A DNA stretch of 64,000 bases from Paenibacillus terricola. Its GTDB lineage: Bacteria > Bacillota > Bacilli > Paenibacillales > Paenibacillaceae. Of this stretch, positions 1 to 9,134 are shown piece after piece. Numbering within the stretch: position 1 is the first letter of the stretch; each line of letters begins with the position of its first letter. The notes beneath the pieces were generated by a model that ran no database searches, was not told where the DNA came from, and was given only the letters and a program-made list of their open reading frames with translations. The stretch lies in contig NZ_JACXZA010000001.1 of NCBI RefSeq assembly GCF_014779765.1, forward strand, positions 1,302,001 to 1,366,000, read 5' to 3'. The position numbers and the translations under genes are program-made.

Positions 1-719
1 CGAAGGAAGCGCCTACCGACCAACAGGTGGCAGCTGAGAAGTCGACGGCGAAGATTGATGAGCTGCGTAAGCAGTTGAATGACAAGACGAGCGAGCTGAC
101 AGCAGCACAAGACAAAGCAACGCTCGCAGATGACCAGATCAAACAGCTGCAGAGCGAGATTGAATCGCTTACGAAAGCGAACGAACAGAAGCAGCTGGAT
201 GATGAACAGTATCAAGCTAAGGTTACAGAACTGGCTAACATGTATGCACTTATGACACCTAGTAAAGCAGCTCCGATTCTGCAGAGTATGTCCACAGATG
301 AAGCTGTGCTCGTACTCGAATCGATGGCTGCGGATAAACAGTCCAAAATTCTTGAAAAGATGAATGCGCAAAAAGCGGCTGACATCTCGATGGGGCTGAA
401 AGATGTCGTATCGACGAAAGATCGCCAGATCGCTGCCCTTCAAGCGCAGTTGGATCGTCAAGCGAAATCGAACGGATCCAGCACGCAGACGTCGACGACG
501 GTTCTGGATAATGCTCAGCTGCAGAAAACATTCGCAAGTATGACGCCAAAGAATGCGGCGGATCTGCTCATCAAGATGGCAGACTTGAGTCCTAGCAAAG
601 TACTACGCATCTTGAATGCTGTAGATGACAGCACTCGCGCTAGTATTTTGCAAGAAATGTCGGCTCTTAACAATGGCGTAACTGCACAGCTCGTTTCGAA
701 GCTGATGACGGGCAAATAA
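1..719 (+). CDS. ylxF: MgtE-N/MotE-like flagellar operon protein YlxF, 5' partial
   Basis: The reading frame is already open at the left edge (first full codon at position 3), so the gene begins upstream and a GTG at 27 is probably internal. About 239 residues are visible. The first ~70 are charged and Gln/Glu-rich and look like a coiled coil. Two alpha-helical repeats follow that resemble the MgtE N-terminal domain, opening with YALMTPSKAA and FASMTPKNAA. In B. subtilis a protein of this kind (YlxF) is encoded between fliJ and fliK; fliK follows here after a 41-base gap. A role in flagellar assembly or motor function, by analogy with MotE chaperones, is inference only. A membrane anchor, typical of the family, would lie in the missing N-terminus. 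Confidence 0.8.
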   Translation, partial: KEAPTDQQVAAEKSTAKIDELRKQLNDKTSELTAAQDKATLADDQIKQLQSEIESLTKANEQKQLDDEQYQAKVTELANMYALMTPSKAAPILQSMSTDEAVLVLESMAADKQSKILEKMNAQKAADISMGLKDVVSTKDRQIAALQAQLDRQAKSNGSSTQTSTTVLDNAQLQKTFASMTPKNAADLLIKMADLSPSKVLRILNAVDDSTRASILQEMSALNNGVTAQLVSKLMTGK

Positions 720-760
720 TCTCTTCGCTTGCTTTCGTTGGATGGAAGGAGGTGAAACAA

Positions 761-2131
761 ATGGATATGGCAATTGCATCAACGCCAGCAGTGCCAGCGG
801 CACAGTCGAAGTCTCCAGCCAATGCAGCTGATTCTTCCAATACAGCCGTAACAGGTAAAGGTCAATTCAGACAGAAGCTTGCGGGTAGTATGAAAGATTC
901 CTCCGGTACGAACACAGCATCGGGCAAGACGGAAGCAGCTTCGACTGCGACAGCAGATCTGACCAATGCGGCGAAGTCCGAAGCAGCTGTTCCGATGACA
1001 GCTGAGCAGCTTGTTGCAGCGATCGGTGAACTGCTGCAAGGGTTGCAGGATAATGCAGACCAGCAGCAGGCGAACGATACGAATGCACAGGACACGCTTC
1101 AACAAATGTTAGACCAGTTGAATGCGATGCTGACGCTTCTCGGTCAACAGCCTGTTCAGCCCTTGCCGCAAGTTCCGGGATTTGAAGTTGAAGACTTGAA
1201 GGCAGATGTTGCTCAAGCGCTTGTACAGCTTCAACAGACGATTGAAAGCGGCCAATTAGGCGCTGCGAAACTTGGAAACGCAACGGAATGGCTGAGCTCG
1301 CAGCTTCAAGTGCTGCAGCAAACGATGCAGCAGGTGAAAGCGCCATCGACAGAGCAAGCAGCTCCACAAGAGGATGAAACGGTACTGAACACAGTTCCTC
1401 AATCATCCAGTAAGAACGAGCAGGTCACTGCACCCGCTCAGTCCCAAACGACAGTAACGGTCAAAGCTGTGTCGCTGCTAGATCAATTGAATCGCAATAC
1501 GGTAAGTCCGAATCTGCTGCAAGTCGTTGCTGGACAACAGCAAATGAATGAGCAGTCATCTGACGAAACGGTATCCGTAGAAGAAACGCCTGTTGCCATC
1601 AACTTAAGTGCACAAGCTCCTGAGACTGCACAAACGCTCACAATGACACGAACGGTTCAAGTGACACAGCAAGTTCCTGTTCAACAATTTGCTGAAACGA
1701 TGGCGAACTTGATGGTTAACAAATTCGAAGTGAAGACCGCCGTTGGTATGTCGGAAGCTAGACTCACGTTGACGCCAGAGCACCTAGGTCAAGTCGATGT
1801 ACGAATCTCGATGCAGAACGGTCAATTAACCGCACTATTCTTGACCGACTCTAGCGCAGCCAAAGATATGCTGGACAACCAGTTGGCCATGCTTCGTGCG
1901 AATCTTCAGTCGCAAGGCTTGAATGTCGAGAAGCTGGAAGTATCCCAGCAATCGGTTGACAGCCAAATGGCTCAACAGCAAAATAACGGATCCGGCAAAC
2001 AGCAGTCCAATAACGGCAATGGAACAACTAGCGCGAATGAATCAGAGGAATCTGCATTCGAGGCAGAGCTGACGGAACAGTCCGTTATTCGAGAGCTAGG
2101 CTACGGCCGTGGTATTAACGTAAGGGCTTAA
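761..2131 (+). CDS. fliK: Flagellar hook-length control protein FliK
   Basis: FliK is the secreted molecular ruler that measures hook length and switches the flagellar export gate from hook to filament substrates. The start is taken as ATG 761, about 7 bases after a strong GGAAGGAGGTG site; a GTG at 752 lies inside that site. The protein is 456 residues, rich in Gln, Ala, Ser and Thr and predicted largely disordered, as expected of a ruler. The conserved C-terminal hook-length domain lies at about residues 315-400, with the LTLTPEHLGQVDV stretch near 340. A Gln/Asn-rich tail follows. The position between ylxF and flgD is the Bacillus order. Identification rests on the C-terminal domain and context, since FliK N-termini diverge quickly. 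Confidence 0.92.
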   Translation: MDMAIASTPAVPAAQSKSPANAADSSNTAVTGKGQFRQKLAGSMKDSSGTNTASGKTEAASTATADLTNAAKSEAAVPMTAEQLVAAIGELLQGLQDNADQQQANDTNAQDTLQQMLDQLNAMLTLLGQQPVQPLPQVPGFEVEDLKADVAQALVQLQQTIESGQLGAAKLGNATEWLSSQLQVLQQTMQQVKAPSTEQAAPQEDETVLNTVPQSSSKNEQVTAPAQSQTTVTVKAVSLLDQLNRNTVSPNLLQVVAGQQQMNEQSSDETVSVEETPVAINLSAQAPETAQTLTMTRTVQVTQQVPVQQFAETMANLMVNKFEVKTAVGMSEARLTLTPEHLGQVDVRISMQNGQLTALFLTDSSAAKDMLDNQLAMLRANLQSQGLNVEKLEVSQQSVDSQMAQQQNNGSGKQQSNNGNGTTSANESEESAFEAELTEQSVIRELGYGRGINVRA

Positions 2132-2171
2132 CGGACGTACATCAAAGCAAGCGGGGATGGAGGTGACAGCA

Positions 2172-2666
2172 GTGGCAGGAGCAGCGATCAATGCTACGAA
2201 TGCAGTGTGGCCGAACTACAGCACGTCGAACGTACAGAAGGCAGCTGCAACGACGAAAGATACAACGCTAGGCAAAGATGATTTCTTGAAAATTCTTGTG
2301 ACCCAGCTTCGCAATCAGGACCCAAGCCAGCCGCTCCAAGACCGAGATTTTATTGCGCAGATGGCGCAGTTCTCCTCGGTAGAGCAGCTGATGAACATGT
2401 CTCAAGAGATGACTAAGCTTCGGCAAAATCTTGGTTCAGCCTCCAGCCTGATCGGTATGACCGTTGAATGGGATGGACTCTCGGATCAAGGTGTCCAGAC
2501 GACCTATTCAGGCGTTGTAGAAGCGATCTCGATCAAGGATGGCTCACAGTACGCGAAGGTTGGCGACCGGACTGTGAAGGTTGACGATTTGACCACGATT
2601 ACATATGTACCTGCATCGTCGACAGTACCGTCGGAGCATAAGGAAGCAGGCGGCAACGATGAGTAA
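2172..2666 (+). CDS. flgD: Flagellar hook-capping protein FlgD
   Basis: FlgD forms the transient cap on the growing hook under which FlgE subunits polymerise. The 164-residue protein carries the family hallmark LGKDDFLKILVTQLRNQDP near residue 34, followed by a short beta-rich C-terminal region (VGDRTVKVDDLTTI). It is shorter than the E. coli protein, as is usual in Bacilli. GTG 2172 is preferred because GATGGAGGTG lies 7 bases upstream; an in-frame ATG at 2157 falls within that ribosome-binding site. The stop overlaps the next gene by 8 bases, implying translational coupling. Confidence 0.92.
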   Translation: MAGAAINATNAVWPNYSTSNVQKAAATTKDTTLGKDDFLKILVTQLRNQDPSQPLQDRDFIAQMAQFSSVEQLMNMSQEMTKLRQNLGSASSLIGMTVEWDGLSDQGVQTTYSGVVEAISIKDGSQYAKVGDRTVKVDDLTTITYVPASSTVPSEHKEAGGNDE

Positions 2667-3051
2667 TCCAGTAACGATTGGCTCGTTATTTCCGCTGCCA
2701 GGACGTCCAGCAGATGTGCGCTCATCATCGGGAAGCTCATCGACAGGACGTACGTCGGACAAGCCATTCGAGCAAATGCTGCAGGAGCAGCAGCTGCAAC
2801 TGAAATTCAGTCAGCATGCAGCGCAGCGAATTCAGCAGCGCGGCATCTCCATCAAGCCAGAGACGATGACGAAGCTAGCAAGTGCGGTTGATCAAGCAGC
2901 ATCCAAAGGTGCTGTCGATTCTTTAATCGTAATGCCCGATGTTGCACTGATCGTTAATGTACCGAATCGAACGGTTGTAACTGCGATGGAGCATTCGCAA
3001 TTATCGAATACCGTATTCACCCAGATAGACAGCGCCGTCATTCTTCATTAA
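2659..3051 (+). CDS. TIGR02530-type flagellar operon protein
   Basis: A 130-residue protein beginning MSNPVTIGSLFPLPG. The N-terminal ~45 residues are Ser/Arg/Gly-rich and look flexible. The remainder (FSQHAAQRIQQRGISI onward) matches the small conserved flagellar-operon family called TIGR02530, found in Firmicutes between flgD and the hook gene. Its biochemical role is not established; its invariant position next to hook genes suggests a part in rod or hook assembly. The ATG at 2659 overlaps the end of flgD by 8 bases. The family call is from recognition of the sequence pattern and position, not from a search. Confidence 0.8.
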   Translation: MSNPVTIGSLFPLPGRPADVRSSSGSSSTGRTSDKPFEQMLQEQQLQLKFSQHAAQRIQQRGISIKPETMTKLASAVDQAASKGAVDSLIVMPDVALIVNVPNRTVVTAMEHSQLSNTVFTQIDSAVILH

Positions 3052-3150
3052 GCACCATTAGGCTGGACCTGATTAGGAAGCCTACCAATCGCGGATCGAC
3101 TGAAGCGATTGAAATTCAATGTACTTAGATATGGGAGGATGACTTAGTAG

Positions 3151-3969
3151 ATGCTTAGATCGATGTATTCCGGTGTATCCGGCATGCGTGCCTTTCAAAC
3201 GAAGCTCGACGTTATCGGCAACAATATCGCAAACGTGAATACGGTTGGCTTTAAGGGCGGCCGCGTCATGTTCAAAGATATTTTGAGCCAGAGCGTTGCG
3301 GGTGTGACAGCGCCAGAAGAAGGCGTGCAAGGCGGTACGAACGCGAAGCAGATCGGCCTCGGCGTAGCGATTGCTGCGATCGATACAATTCATACAGCGG
3401 GCAGCGCAATGACGACGAACGTACCGACTGACGTACGGATCGACGGCGACGGATTTTTCGCAGTACGCGCCAACGATGAGCAAGCGGTTCCTTACCTCAC
3501 TCGCGCAGGTAACTTTACGCTGGATGCGAATCGTCAACTCGTAACGGCAGATGGCTACTTCGTTCTGGCTGAGGGCGGCGAGCCAATCATTCTGGATGAA
3601 GGCGTAACGTCCTTCTCGATCGCACAAGACGGCACGATTATTTCGATTAATGCGGATGGTACGGCAGAAGCTACTGATTTCAAAATCGGCGTAGTAAAAG
3701 TAACGAACCCATCCGGTCTTGAGAAAGTCGGCGGCAATATGTACCGTGTAACGCCAAACGCTAACATAGACGAGATCGAAGTTGGCGCAGCTAACAATGC
3801 CGAAACGGGAACTGGCGCTATTATTGCAGGTCAATTGGAGATGTCGAACGTCGATCTGACGAGCGAATTCACCGAGATGATCGTTGCGCAACGCGGCTTC
3901 CAAGCGAACTCCCGTATCATTACGACTTCAGATGAAATCTTGCAAGAAGTTGTCAATCTGAAACGATAG
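3151..3969 (+). CDS. flgE: Flagellar hook protein FlgE
   Basis: A 272-residue axial protein of the flagellar rod/hook family. The N-terminus MLRSMYSGVSGMRAFQTKL followed by IGNNIANVNTVGFK is the family signature, and the C-terminus (LTSEFTEMIVAQRGFQANSR) is the matching helix; the two form the coiled-coil core of the axial tube. The central region carries the GDGFFAV motif seen in FlgE/FlgG/FlgF. At this position B. subtilis has the short hook protein FlgE (once called FlgG), and the length is similar. A GGGAGGATG site precedes ATG 3151. FlgG is the alternative name; gene order favours the hook protein. Confidence 0.9.
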   Translation: MLRSMYSGVSGMRAFQTKLDVIGNNIANVNTVGFKGGRVMFKDILSQSVAGVTAPEEGVQGGTNAKQIGLGVAIAAIDTIHTAGSAMTTNVPTDVRIDGDGFFAVRANDEQAVPYLTRAGNFTLDANRQLVTADGYFVLAEGGEPIILDEGVTSFSIAQDGTIISINADGTAEATDFKIGVVKVTNPSGLEKVGGNMYRVTPNANIDEIEVGAANNAETGTGAIIAGQLEMSNVDLTSEFTEMIVAQRGFQANSRIITTSDEILQEVVNLKR

Positions 3970-4094
3970 AGCAGTGGCCGGGGAGGGGTCCTAAGATCTC
4001 TCCTCGGGAGCAGCCAATGCTTACGAAAGCAGCTTTGCCGCTTAGTGGGCTGAGCCATTGCGCGTGACGCTGCAATACCTGTAGGAGGAAACGT

Positions 4095-4325
4095 ATGATT
4101 GGCTTAACTCGGTTGAATGGTATGCCCATCACGATTAATGCTTTATTGATTGAGACGATAGAAGAAATGCCTGACACGCTCATTACACTCACGACCGGTA
4201 AGAAACTACATGTTCTCGAAAAGTCTTCGGAAGTGATTTCGCTCGTTCAGCGCTATCTTCAGACGATTGGCGTCATTGCGGCGACGACCTATAAGAGCGA
4301 GCAAACGGAGGAACCCTCGATATGA
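4095..4325 (+). CDS. swrD: FlbD/SwrD-family flagellar protein
   Basis: A 76-residue protein starting MIGLTRLNGMPITINALLIE, typical of the FlbD family. In B. subtilis the orthologue SwrD (YlzI), encoded between flgE and fliL, is needed for full flagellar motor power and swarming. The position is the same here. GTAGGAGG precedes ATG 4095. The gene overlaps fliL by four bases (ATGA), so the two are probably translationally coupled. The 125-base gap before it holds a modest hairpin (arms near 3978-3985 and 4002-4009) without a T-run, so no terminator is called. Confidence 0.88.
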   Translation: MIGLTRLNGMPITINALLIETIEEMPDTLITLTTGKKLHVLEKSSEVISLVQRYLQTIGVIAATTYKSEQTEEPSI

Positions 4326-4789
4326 GAAAAATGGTACCGTGGTTAATCTCGATCCTGTTAGCCATTACGTTAATTGCGATCGTCGTTATTATTTTATTGA
4401 ATACGATGTTCGACGATAGCAGCAAGGAGGCCAAATCGTCAGAACCTGTGAAGATAGAGGTCTTATCAGCTGATAAGCGAGTGGAGGTCACTTCTGAATT
4501 GAAGGATATAAAGCGCAATCTGCTCGATAACGATTACATCGTCATTGCGAGCTTTGCGTTTCAGCTAGACAGCAAGAAATCGAAAGAAGCTTTTGAGAAA
4601 GTGAAAGACATTCAAATTCGTCCGATCATCAACCGCGTGATCGCGGATATGACGGCCGATCAGTTGAATGGTTCGAAGGGTCAAGATATGCTAGCTTCGA
4701 AGCTCCTGAATTTGATCAACCAAGAGCTTCCCGAAGATCAGAAGCTGGTAAAAGTCGACATTACGAACTTCTTAATGTCCCAGATCTAG
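4322..4789 (+). CDS. fliL: Flagellar basal-body-associated protein FliL
   Basis: FliL is a single-pass membrane protein that surrounds the stator units and supports torque generation. The 155-residue protein has a short cytoplasmic start (MRKMVPW), one transmembrane helix at about residues 6-29, a linker of ~25 polar residues, then the extracytoplasmic domain of the family ending FLMSQI. Length and layout are normal. Its ATG overlaps the swrD stop (ATGA). fliM follows after a 36-base gap with its own ribosome-binding site. Confidence 0.92.
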   Translation: MRKMVPWLISILLAITLIAIVVIILLNTMFDDSSKEAKSSEPVKIEVLSADKRVEVTSELKDIKRNLLDNDYIVIASFAFQLDSKKSKEAFEKVKDIQIRPIINRVIADMTADQLNGSKGQDMLASKLLNLINQELPEDQKLVKVDITNFLMSQI

Positions 4790-4825
4790 TCGATAGACCG
4801 GTATTCCTGTAAGGGGGTGAGAGAT

Positions 4826-5824
4826 TTGGTTGATGTGTTGTCGCAGAATGAGATTGACGCGCTGCTGGCCGCCCTGTCGTCCGGTGAGATGGACGCAGAG
4901 GAACTAAAGAAAGAGGATACGCAGAAAAAAGTGCGTTCCTATGATTTTAAGCGCGCAACTCGATTCTCTAAAGATCACATCCGCAGCTTAACGCGTATTC
5001 ATGAAAACTTCGCGCGGTATTTGACAACCTATTTCTCCGCGCAGCTTCGAACCTTTGTACAAATTAGCGTCGTAGACGTAGAACAGCTGCCATACGACGA
5101 ATTCATTCGCTCGATTCCAAAAATGACGATTCTAAACATTTTTGAAGCAGAGCCGCTGGAAGGCCGTATGGTGCTTGAAGTGCACCCGAACGTTGCTTAT
5201 GCGATGCTCGACCGGCTCTTGGGAGGTCAAGGAACAGCCCCTTCCAAGATGAATGCGCTGACCGAGATCGAAATGACGATCATGGAACGGATTTTCAGCC
5301 GCGCTTTCGAAAGTCTTCAGGAAGCATGGAAGACGATCATTGATTTGTCCCCAAGGTTGGAAGCGCTGGAGACAAACCCGCAGTTTATGCAGATTGTATC
5401 GCCTAACGAGACGATTGCTCTTATCTCGTTAAGCACAAAGATAGGCGACACAACAGGGATGATCAATCTATGTATCCCACATGTCGTTATTGAACCAATC
5501 ATGCCGAAGCTGTCTGTGCATCACTGGTTTGTCTCGCAGAAGAAGTCACGCTCCCCTGAAGAGGTTGAGATGCTGGAGCAGCGCGTAAATCGCGCACAGC
5601 TGCCAATAGCAGTGGAGCTGGGCGAATCAACCATTAGCATCTTTGAGTTCCTTAACTTGTCGCAGGGCGATGTCATCACGCTCAATAAACCTGTTGGCGA
5701 AGGACTGAGTGTAAAGGTTGGAAACAAAATCAAGTTCATCGGCAGTCCCGGTTCGATCAAGGATCGAATTGCGGTACAGGTTGACGAAATTGTCAGCGAA
5801 GGAGTAGAGGAAGAAAATGACTAG
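4826..5824 (+). CDS. fliM: Flagellar motor switch protein FliM
   Basis: FliM is the C-ring switch protein that binds phospho-CheY and sets rotation direction. The start is taken as TTG 4826, six bases after AAGGGGGTG; the GTG at 4817 is part of that site. The product is about 332 residues. The N-terminal VLSQNEIDALLAAL peptide is the CheY-binding motif. The middle CheC-like domain contains LEGRMVLEVHPNVAYAMLDR and LGGQG, and the C-terminal SpoA/FliN domain ends near FIGSPG. The gene overlaps fliY by 8 bases. All expected family parts are present. Confidence 0.95.
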   Translation: MVDVLSQNEIDALLAALSSGEMDAEELKKEDTQKKVRSYDFKRATRFSKDHIRSLTRIHENFARYLTTYFSAQLRTFVQISVVDVEQLPYDEFIRSIPKMTILNIFEAEPLEGRMVLEVHPNVAYAMLDRLLGGQGTAPSKMNALTEIEMTIMERIFSRAFESLQEAWKTIIDLSPRLEALETNPQFMQIVSPNETIALISLSTKIGDTTGMINLCIPHVVIEPIMPKLSVHHWFVSQKKSRSPEEVEMLEQRVNRAQLPIAVELGESTISIFEFLNLSQGDVITLNKPVGEGLSVKVGNKIKFIGSPGSIKDRIAVQVDEIVSEGVEEEND

Positions 5825-7055
5825 TAAAGATTATTTGAGTCAAGAAGAAATTGACGCTTTGCTGAGGCAATCATCCAGCGATCCTGAGCCGATGACGTCA
5901 GTTGACGCAGTAGTAGGCATTGCGAATTTTCTCGATACGATTGAACAAGATGCGCTTGGCGAGATCGGCAACATTACATTCGGCAGCGCAGCAACGGCTT
6001 TATCAACCTTGTTAGGCAAAAAGGTAGAGATTACGACGCCTCAAGTTACGCTCGTTAAACGTTCGGAGCTGAAGGAAGTATTTCCGAAGCCGCATGTTGC
6101 TGTATCGGTTCAATATGTTGATGGCTTCCAAGGTATTAACTCCCTTGTTATCAAGACGCATGACGCGCAAGTCATTGCAGACCTGATGCTCGGCGGTGAA
6201 GGCGATGTTCCGCCAGGAGAACTAAATGAAATTCATATTAGTGCGGTTCAAGAAGCGATGAACCAAATGATGGGTTCCTCTGCGACATCGATGTCGACAA
6301 TCTTCAACCGATTTGTCAATATTTCGCCGCCGGGTATCAATATTCTTGACGTCGACAACGGTGAAGGCGTTAATACTTTGCCGCAAGACGATGAATTCAT
6401 TAATGTTTCGTTCCGTCTTATGATTGGCGATCTGATTGATTCTACGATTATGCAGTTGCTGCCGGTATCATTCGCTAAGCAAATGGTAGCAACGCTAATG
6501 GGCGGAATGGATGAGACTCCAGAACCAGCACCGGTGACCGCAGCACCAGTAGCAGCGCCAGCACCAGTAGCAGCGGCTGCTATAGCGGCTCCAGTGCAGA
6601 CTGCAGCGCCTGTACCGCAGCAACCAGTACCTGCACCGCCAGCAGCGCCGTCTGAGTCTTACGCACCTCCACAGCAGGCGTACGCAATGCCGCCGCAGGG
6701 CCCGAATACATATGGACAGCATCCGAACCGTAACGTGAATGTGCAGCCCGTTCAGTTCGCCAATTTCCAAGGGGCACCTTATGTGCAAGCAGACGACACG
6801 AATCTCAATTTGCTTCTCGACATTCCACTGAAAGTAACGGTAGAATTGGGTAGAACCCAGAAGCAGATCAAAGATATTCTAGAGTTGTCGCAAGGATCGA
6901 TCATCGAGCTGGACAAGCTTGCTGGTGAGCCAGTTGATATCCTCGTGAATAACAAGCTGATTGCGAAGGGCGAGGTTGTCGTTATTGACGAGAACTTCGG
7001 TGTCCGCGTTACGGATATCGTTAGTCAATGGGACCGTATGCAAAAAATTCAATAA
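5817..7055 (+). CDS. fliY: Flagellar switch phosphatase FliY
   Basis: FliY is the Gram-positive C-ring protein that joins a CheC-type phospho-CheY phosphatase to a FliN-like domain. The 412-residue product starts with a FliM-like CheY-binding peptide (LSQEEIDALLRQ). It has two phosphatase active-site helices: one around E49/N52 in GEIGNITFGSAATA, and a second in VQEAMNQMMGSSATS. A linker of Pro, Ala and Val at about residues 232-310 is low-complexity, and the C-terminal ~85 residues form the SpoA domain. The architecture matches B. subtilis FliY. It overlaps fliM and precedes cheY, its substrate. Confidence 0.95.
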   Translation: MTSKDYLSQEEIDALLRQSSSDPEPMTSVDAVVGIANFLDTIEQDALGEIGNITFGSAATALSTLLGKKVEITTPQVTLVKRSELKEVFPKPHVAVSVQYVDGFQGINSLVIKTHDAQVIADLMLGGEGDVPPGELNEIHISAVQEAMNQMMGSSATSMSTIFNRFVNISPPGINILDVDNGEGVNTLPQDDEFINVSFRLMIGDLIDSTIMQLLPVSFAKQMVATLMGGMDETPEPAPVTAAPVAAPAPVAAAAIAAPVQTAAPVPQQPVPAPPAAPSESYAPPQQAYAMPPQGPNTYGQHPNRNVNVQPVQFANFQGAPYVQADDTNLNLLLDIPLKVTVELGRTQKQIKDILELSQGSIIELDKLAGEPVDILVNNKLIAKGEVVVIDENFGVRVTDIVSQWDRMQKIQ

Positions 7056-7078
7056 CATCCTAGGGGGAAATGTGAACG

Positions 7079-7441
7079 ATGGCTAACCGTATTTTAATCG
7101 TAGATGACGCAGCATTCATGCGTATGATGATCCGTGATATTTTGACGAAAAATGGATACGAAGTAGTAGGAGAAGCACCAGATGGCTCGGTTGCTGTCGA
7201 AAAGTACAAAGAGTTGAAACCAGACCTGACAACGATGGACATCACGATGCCTGAGATGGACGGAATTGCAGCACTGAAAGAAATCAAGAAGCTGGATCCG
7301 AATGCGAAAGTCATTATGTGCTCTGCTATGGGACAGCAAGCGATGGTTATTGACGCTATCCAAGCTGGCGCAAAAGACTTTATCGTTAAACCTTTCCAAG
7401 CGGACCGTGTAATTGAAGCTATCAAGAAAACGCTAGGATAG
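7079..7441 (+). CDS. cheY: Chemotaxis response regulator CheY
   Basis: CheY is a single-domain receiver phosphorylated by CheA; its phosphorylated form binds the FliM switch. In B. subtilis this promotes counter-clockwise rotation. The 120-residue protein has the acidic pair D9-D10, the phospho-acceptor D54 in TTMDITMP, and the conserved K104 in FIVKPF. There is no output domain. The gene sits directly behind fliM and fliY. A GGGGGAAATG site precedes ATG 7079. Confidence 0.96.
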   Translation: MANRILIVDDAAFMRMMIRDILTKNGYEVVGEAPDGSVAVEKYKELKPDLTTMDITMPEMDGIAALKEIKKLDPNAKVIMCSAMGQQAMVIDAIQAGAKDFIVKPFQADRVIEAIKKTLG

Positions 7442-7453
7442 GACTTAAGCCTT

Positions 7454-8077
7454 ATGAATAACAGCCAGCTTCGTGTCGCGGCGCTTGCGACAGCCATCCT
7501 CCCATTCATGGCCGGGAAGGCTGCCGCGGCGTCCGAAGGACTGGATACGACGGAGAGCTCGCTTCATCTCGATACGAATTATACAGGTACCTTAATCACT
7601 GTCATGATTGTATTAGCCGTCATTATCGGTCTTATCATTCTATTAATTAAGCTGCTAGCCCGTCGCAATCGAGGCTGGGGAGCAAACCGGGCGCTTCGTA
7701 CGCTGGGGGGTGTGCCGCTTGGGCAGCACAAATCGCTTCAGGTGGTCGAATTGGCCGGCAAGATATACGTAGTTGGTGTAGGAGAGAACATTACGCTGAT
7801 CGATAAGCTGGACGATCCTGAACAAGCGACCTACATTATTAGTCTTATGGAGCAGAGCAATGCGATCAGCTGGAACCCTGCGGCTTTGTCTGAGCTATTC
7901 GGCAAGCTGAAGAAGAACAACCGTGCGAATGACAAAGCTGGAACTGAGCAATTGTCTGAAGGGCCGGATTTCGAGAGAATGCTCCGCCGCAAGCTAGACG
8001 AGCAGTCGCAGCGCAAGCAGCAAGTCGAAACTCTGCTGCGTACCCCAAATCAAAGCGATCGGTTGATGGACGAATGA
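7454..8077 (+). CDS. fliO: Flagellar export protein FliO/FliZ
   Basis: FliO assists assembly of the FliP ring of the type III export gate. The 207-residue product has an N-terminal signal-like stretch (to about residue 27), an extracytoplasmic segment, and a transmembrane helix at about residues 46-66. A basic stretch ([11 protein letters not shown]) and a cytoplasmic beta-rich FliO domain follow ([17 protein letters not shown]). The C-terminal ~50 residues are charged and probably flexible. B. subtilis calls this gene fliZ. It overlaps fliP by four bases (ATGA). Confidence 0.9.
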   Translation: MNNSQLRVAALATAILPFMAGKAAAASEGLDTTESSLHLDTNYTGTLITVMIVLAVIIGLIILLIKLLARRNRGWGANRALRTLGGVPLGQHKSLQVVELAGKIYVVGVGENITLIDKLDDPEQATYIISLMEQSNAISWNPAALSELFGKLKKNNRANDKAGTEQLSEGPDFERMLRRKLDEQSQRKQQVETLLRTPNQSDRLMDE

Positions 8078-8832
8078 AAACGAAATGGATTATAGCAGCC
8101 GCTCTCGTTCAGTTAGTATTGTTGGGAATGTTCCAATCGCATGCGTATGCAGAACCGATTCCGAATGTCAGCATCTCGATCGGCGATGAGACCGAAGGTT
8201 CGGGCTCTAGTGCAATTTCAATCGTATTGCTGTTAACAGTTCTAAGTATCGCACCTGCGATATTGATGCTGATGACCAGCTTCACACGAATCGTCATTGT
8301 ACTCGGCTTCGTCCGTACTTCACTTGGAACGCAGCAATCACCACCCAATCAAGTGTTGATTGGACTTGCGATGTTTCTTACCTTCTTCATCATGGCGCCT
8401 ACGCTGTCGCAAGTGAATCAAGTAGCGCTGCAGCCATATTTGAAAGGTGAGATTACGCAGACCCAAGCGTTCGAGAAAGCGGCAGAGCCTATGAAGAAGT
8501 TTATGTTCTCGCAGACAAGAGAGAAAGATCTTCTCTTGTTCATGAAGTATACGAAGACCGAGAAACCGAAGAGTTATGAGGATATTCCGATCACGGTTCT
8601 TGTTCCGGCGTATGCGATCAGCGAGCTCAAAACAGCTTTTCAGATGGGCTTCATGATATTCATACCGTTTCTCATAATAGACATGGTCGTATCCAGTACA
8701 TTAATGGCGATGGGCATGATGATGCTTCCGCCGGTTATGATATCGCTGCCATTCAAAATATTGCTCTTCATCCTAGTGGATGGCTGGTACTTAGTCGTCA
8801 AATCACTGCTGATGAGCTTTAATATGAGCTAG
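8074..8832 (+). CDS. fliP: Flagellar export gate protein FliP
   Basis: FliP forms the core helical gate of the flagellar type III secretion system with FliQ and FliR. The 252-residue protein has a cleavable-type signal peptide (about residues 1-26), then the FliP domain with [29 protein letters not shown] and the C-terminal membrane pair ending [12 protein letters not shown]. Length and motifs are typical. It starts inside the end of fliO, and fliQ follows after 19 bases. Confidence 0.96.
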   Translation: MKTKWIIAAALVQLVLLGMFQSHAYAEPIPNVSISIGDETEGSGSSAISIVLLLTVLSIAPAILMLMTSFTRIVIVLGFVRTSLGTQQSPPNQVLIGLAMFLTFFIMAPTLSQVNQVALQPYLKGEITQTQAFEKAAEPMKKFMFSQTREKDLLLFMKYTKTEKPKSYEDIPITVLVPAYAISELKTAFQMGFMIFIPFLIIDMVVSSTLMAMGMMMLPPVMISLPFKILLFILVDGWYLVVKSLLMSFNMS

Positions 8833-8851
8833 CGGAGGGGAACGAACAGCT

Positions 8852-9121
8852 ATGAGTGCGGATTTTATTATCGGACTGGCAAGCCAAGCCGTATTCACAA
8901 TTCTTAAGGCGAGTGCACCTATGCTCGTAATCGGCCTATGCGTCGGTTTGCTTGTCAGCATCTTTCAGGCAACGACCCAGATTCAAGAGCAGACGCTTGC
9001 ATTCGTTCCGAAGATTGTAGCCGTGTTTGCATCCATTATTATTTTTGGTCCTTGGATTATGAATACGCTGGTAGATTTCACATTTAACATCTTGAACAAC
9101 TTGTATAAATACATCGGATAG
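8852..9121 (+). CDS. fliQ: Flagellar export gate protein FliQ
   Basis: An 89-residue protein with two long hydrophobic helices (about residues 14-38 and 50-78) joined by IFQATTQIQEQTLAFVPK, the most conserved FliQ segment. FliQ wraps the FliP/FliR core of the export gate. The length is exactly that of the family. It lies in the invariant order fliP-fliQ-fliR, and fliR starts 13 bases after its stop. Confidence 0.96.
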   Translation: MSADFIIGLASQAVFTILKASAPMLVIGLCVGLLVSIFQATTQIQEQTLAFVPKIVAVFASIIIFGPWIMNTLVDFTFNILNNLYKYIG

Positions 9122-9134
9122 GCTGGTTGAAAGG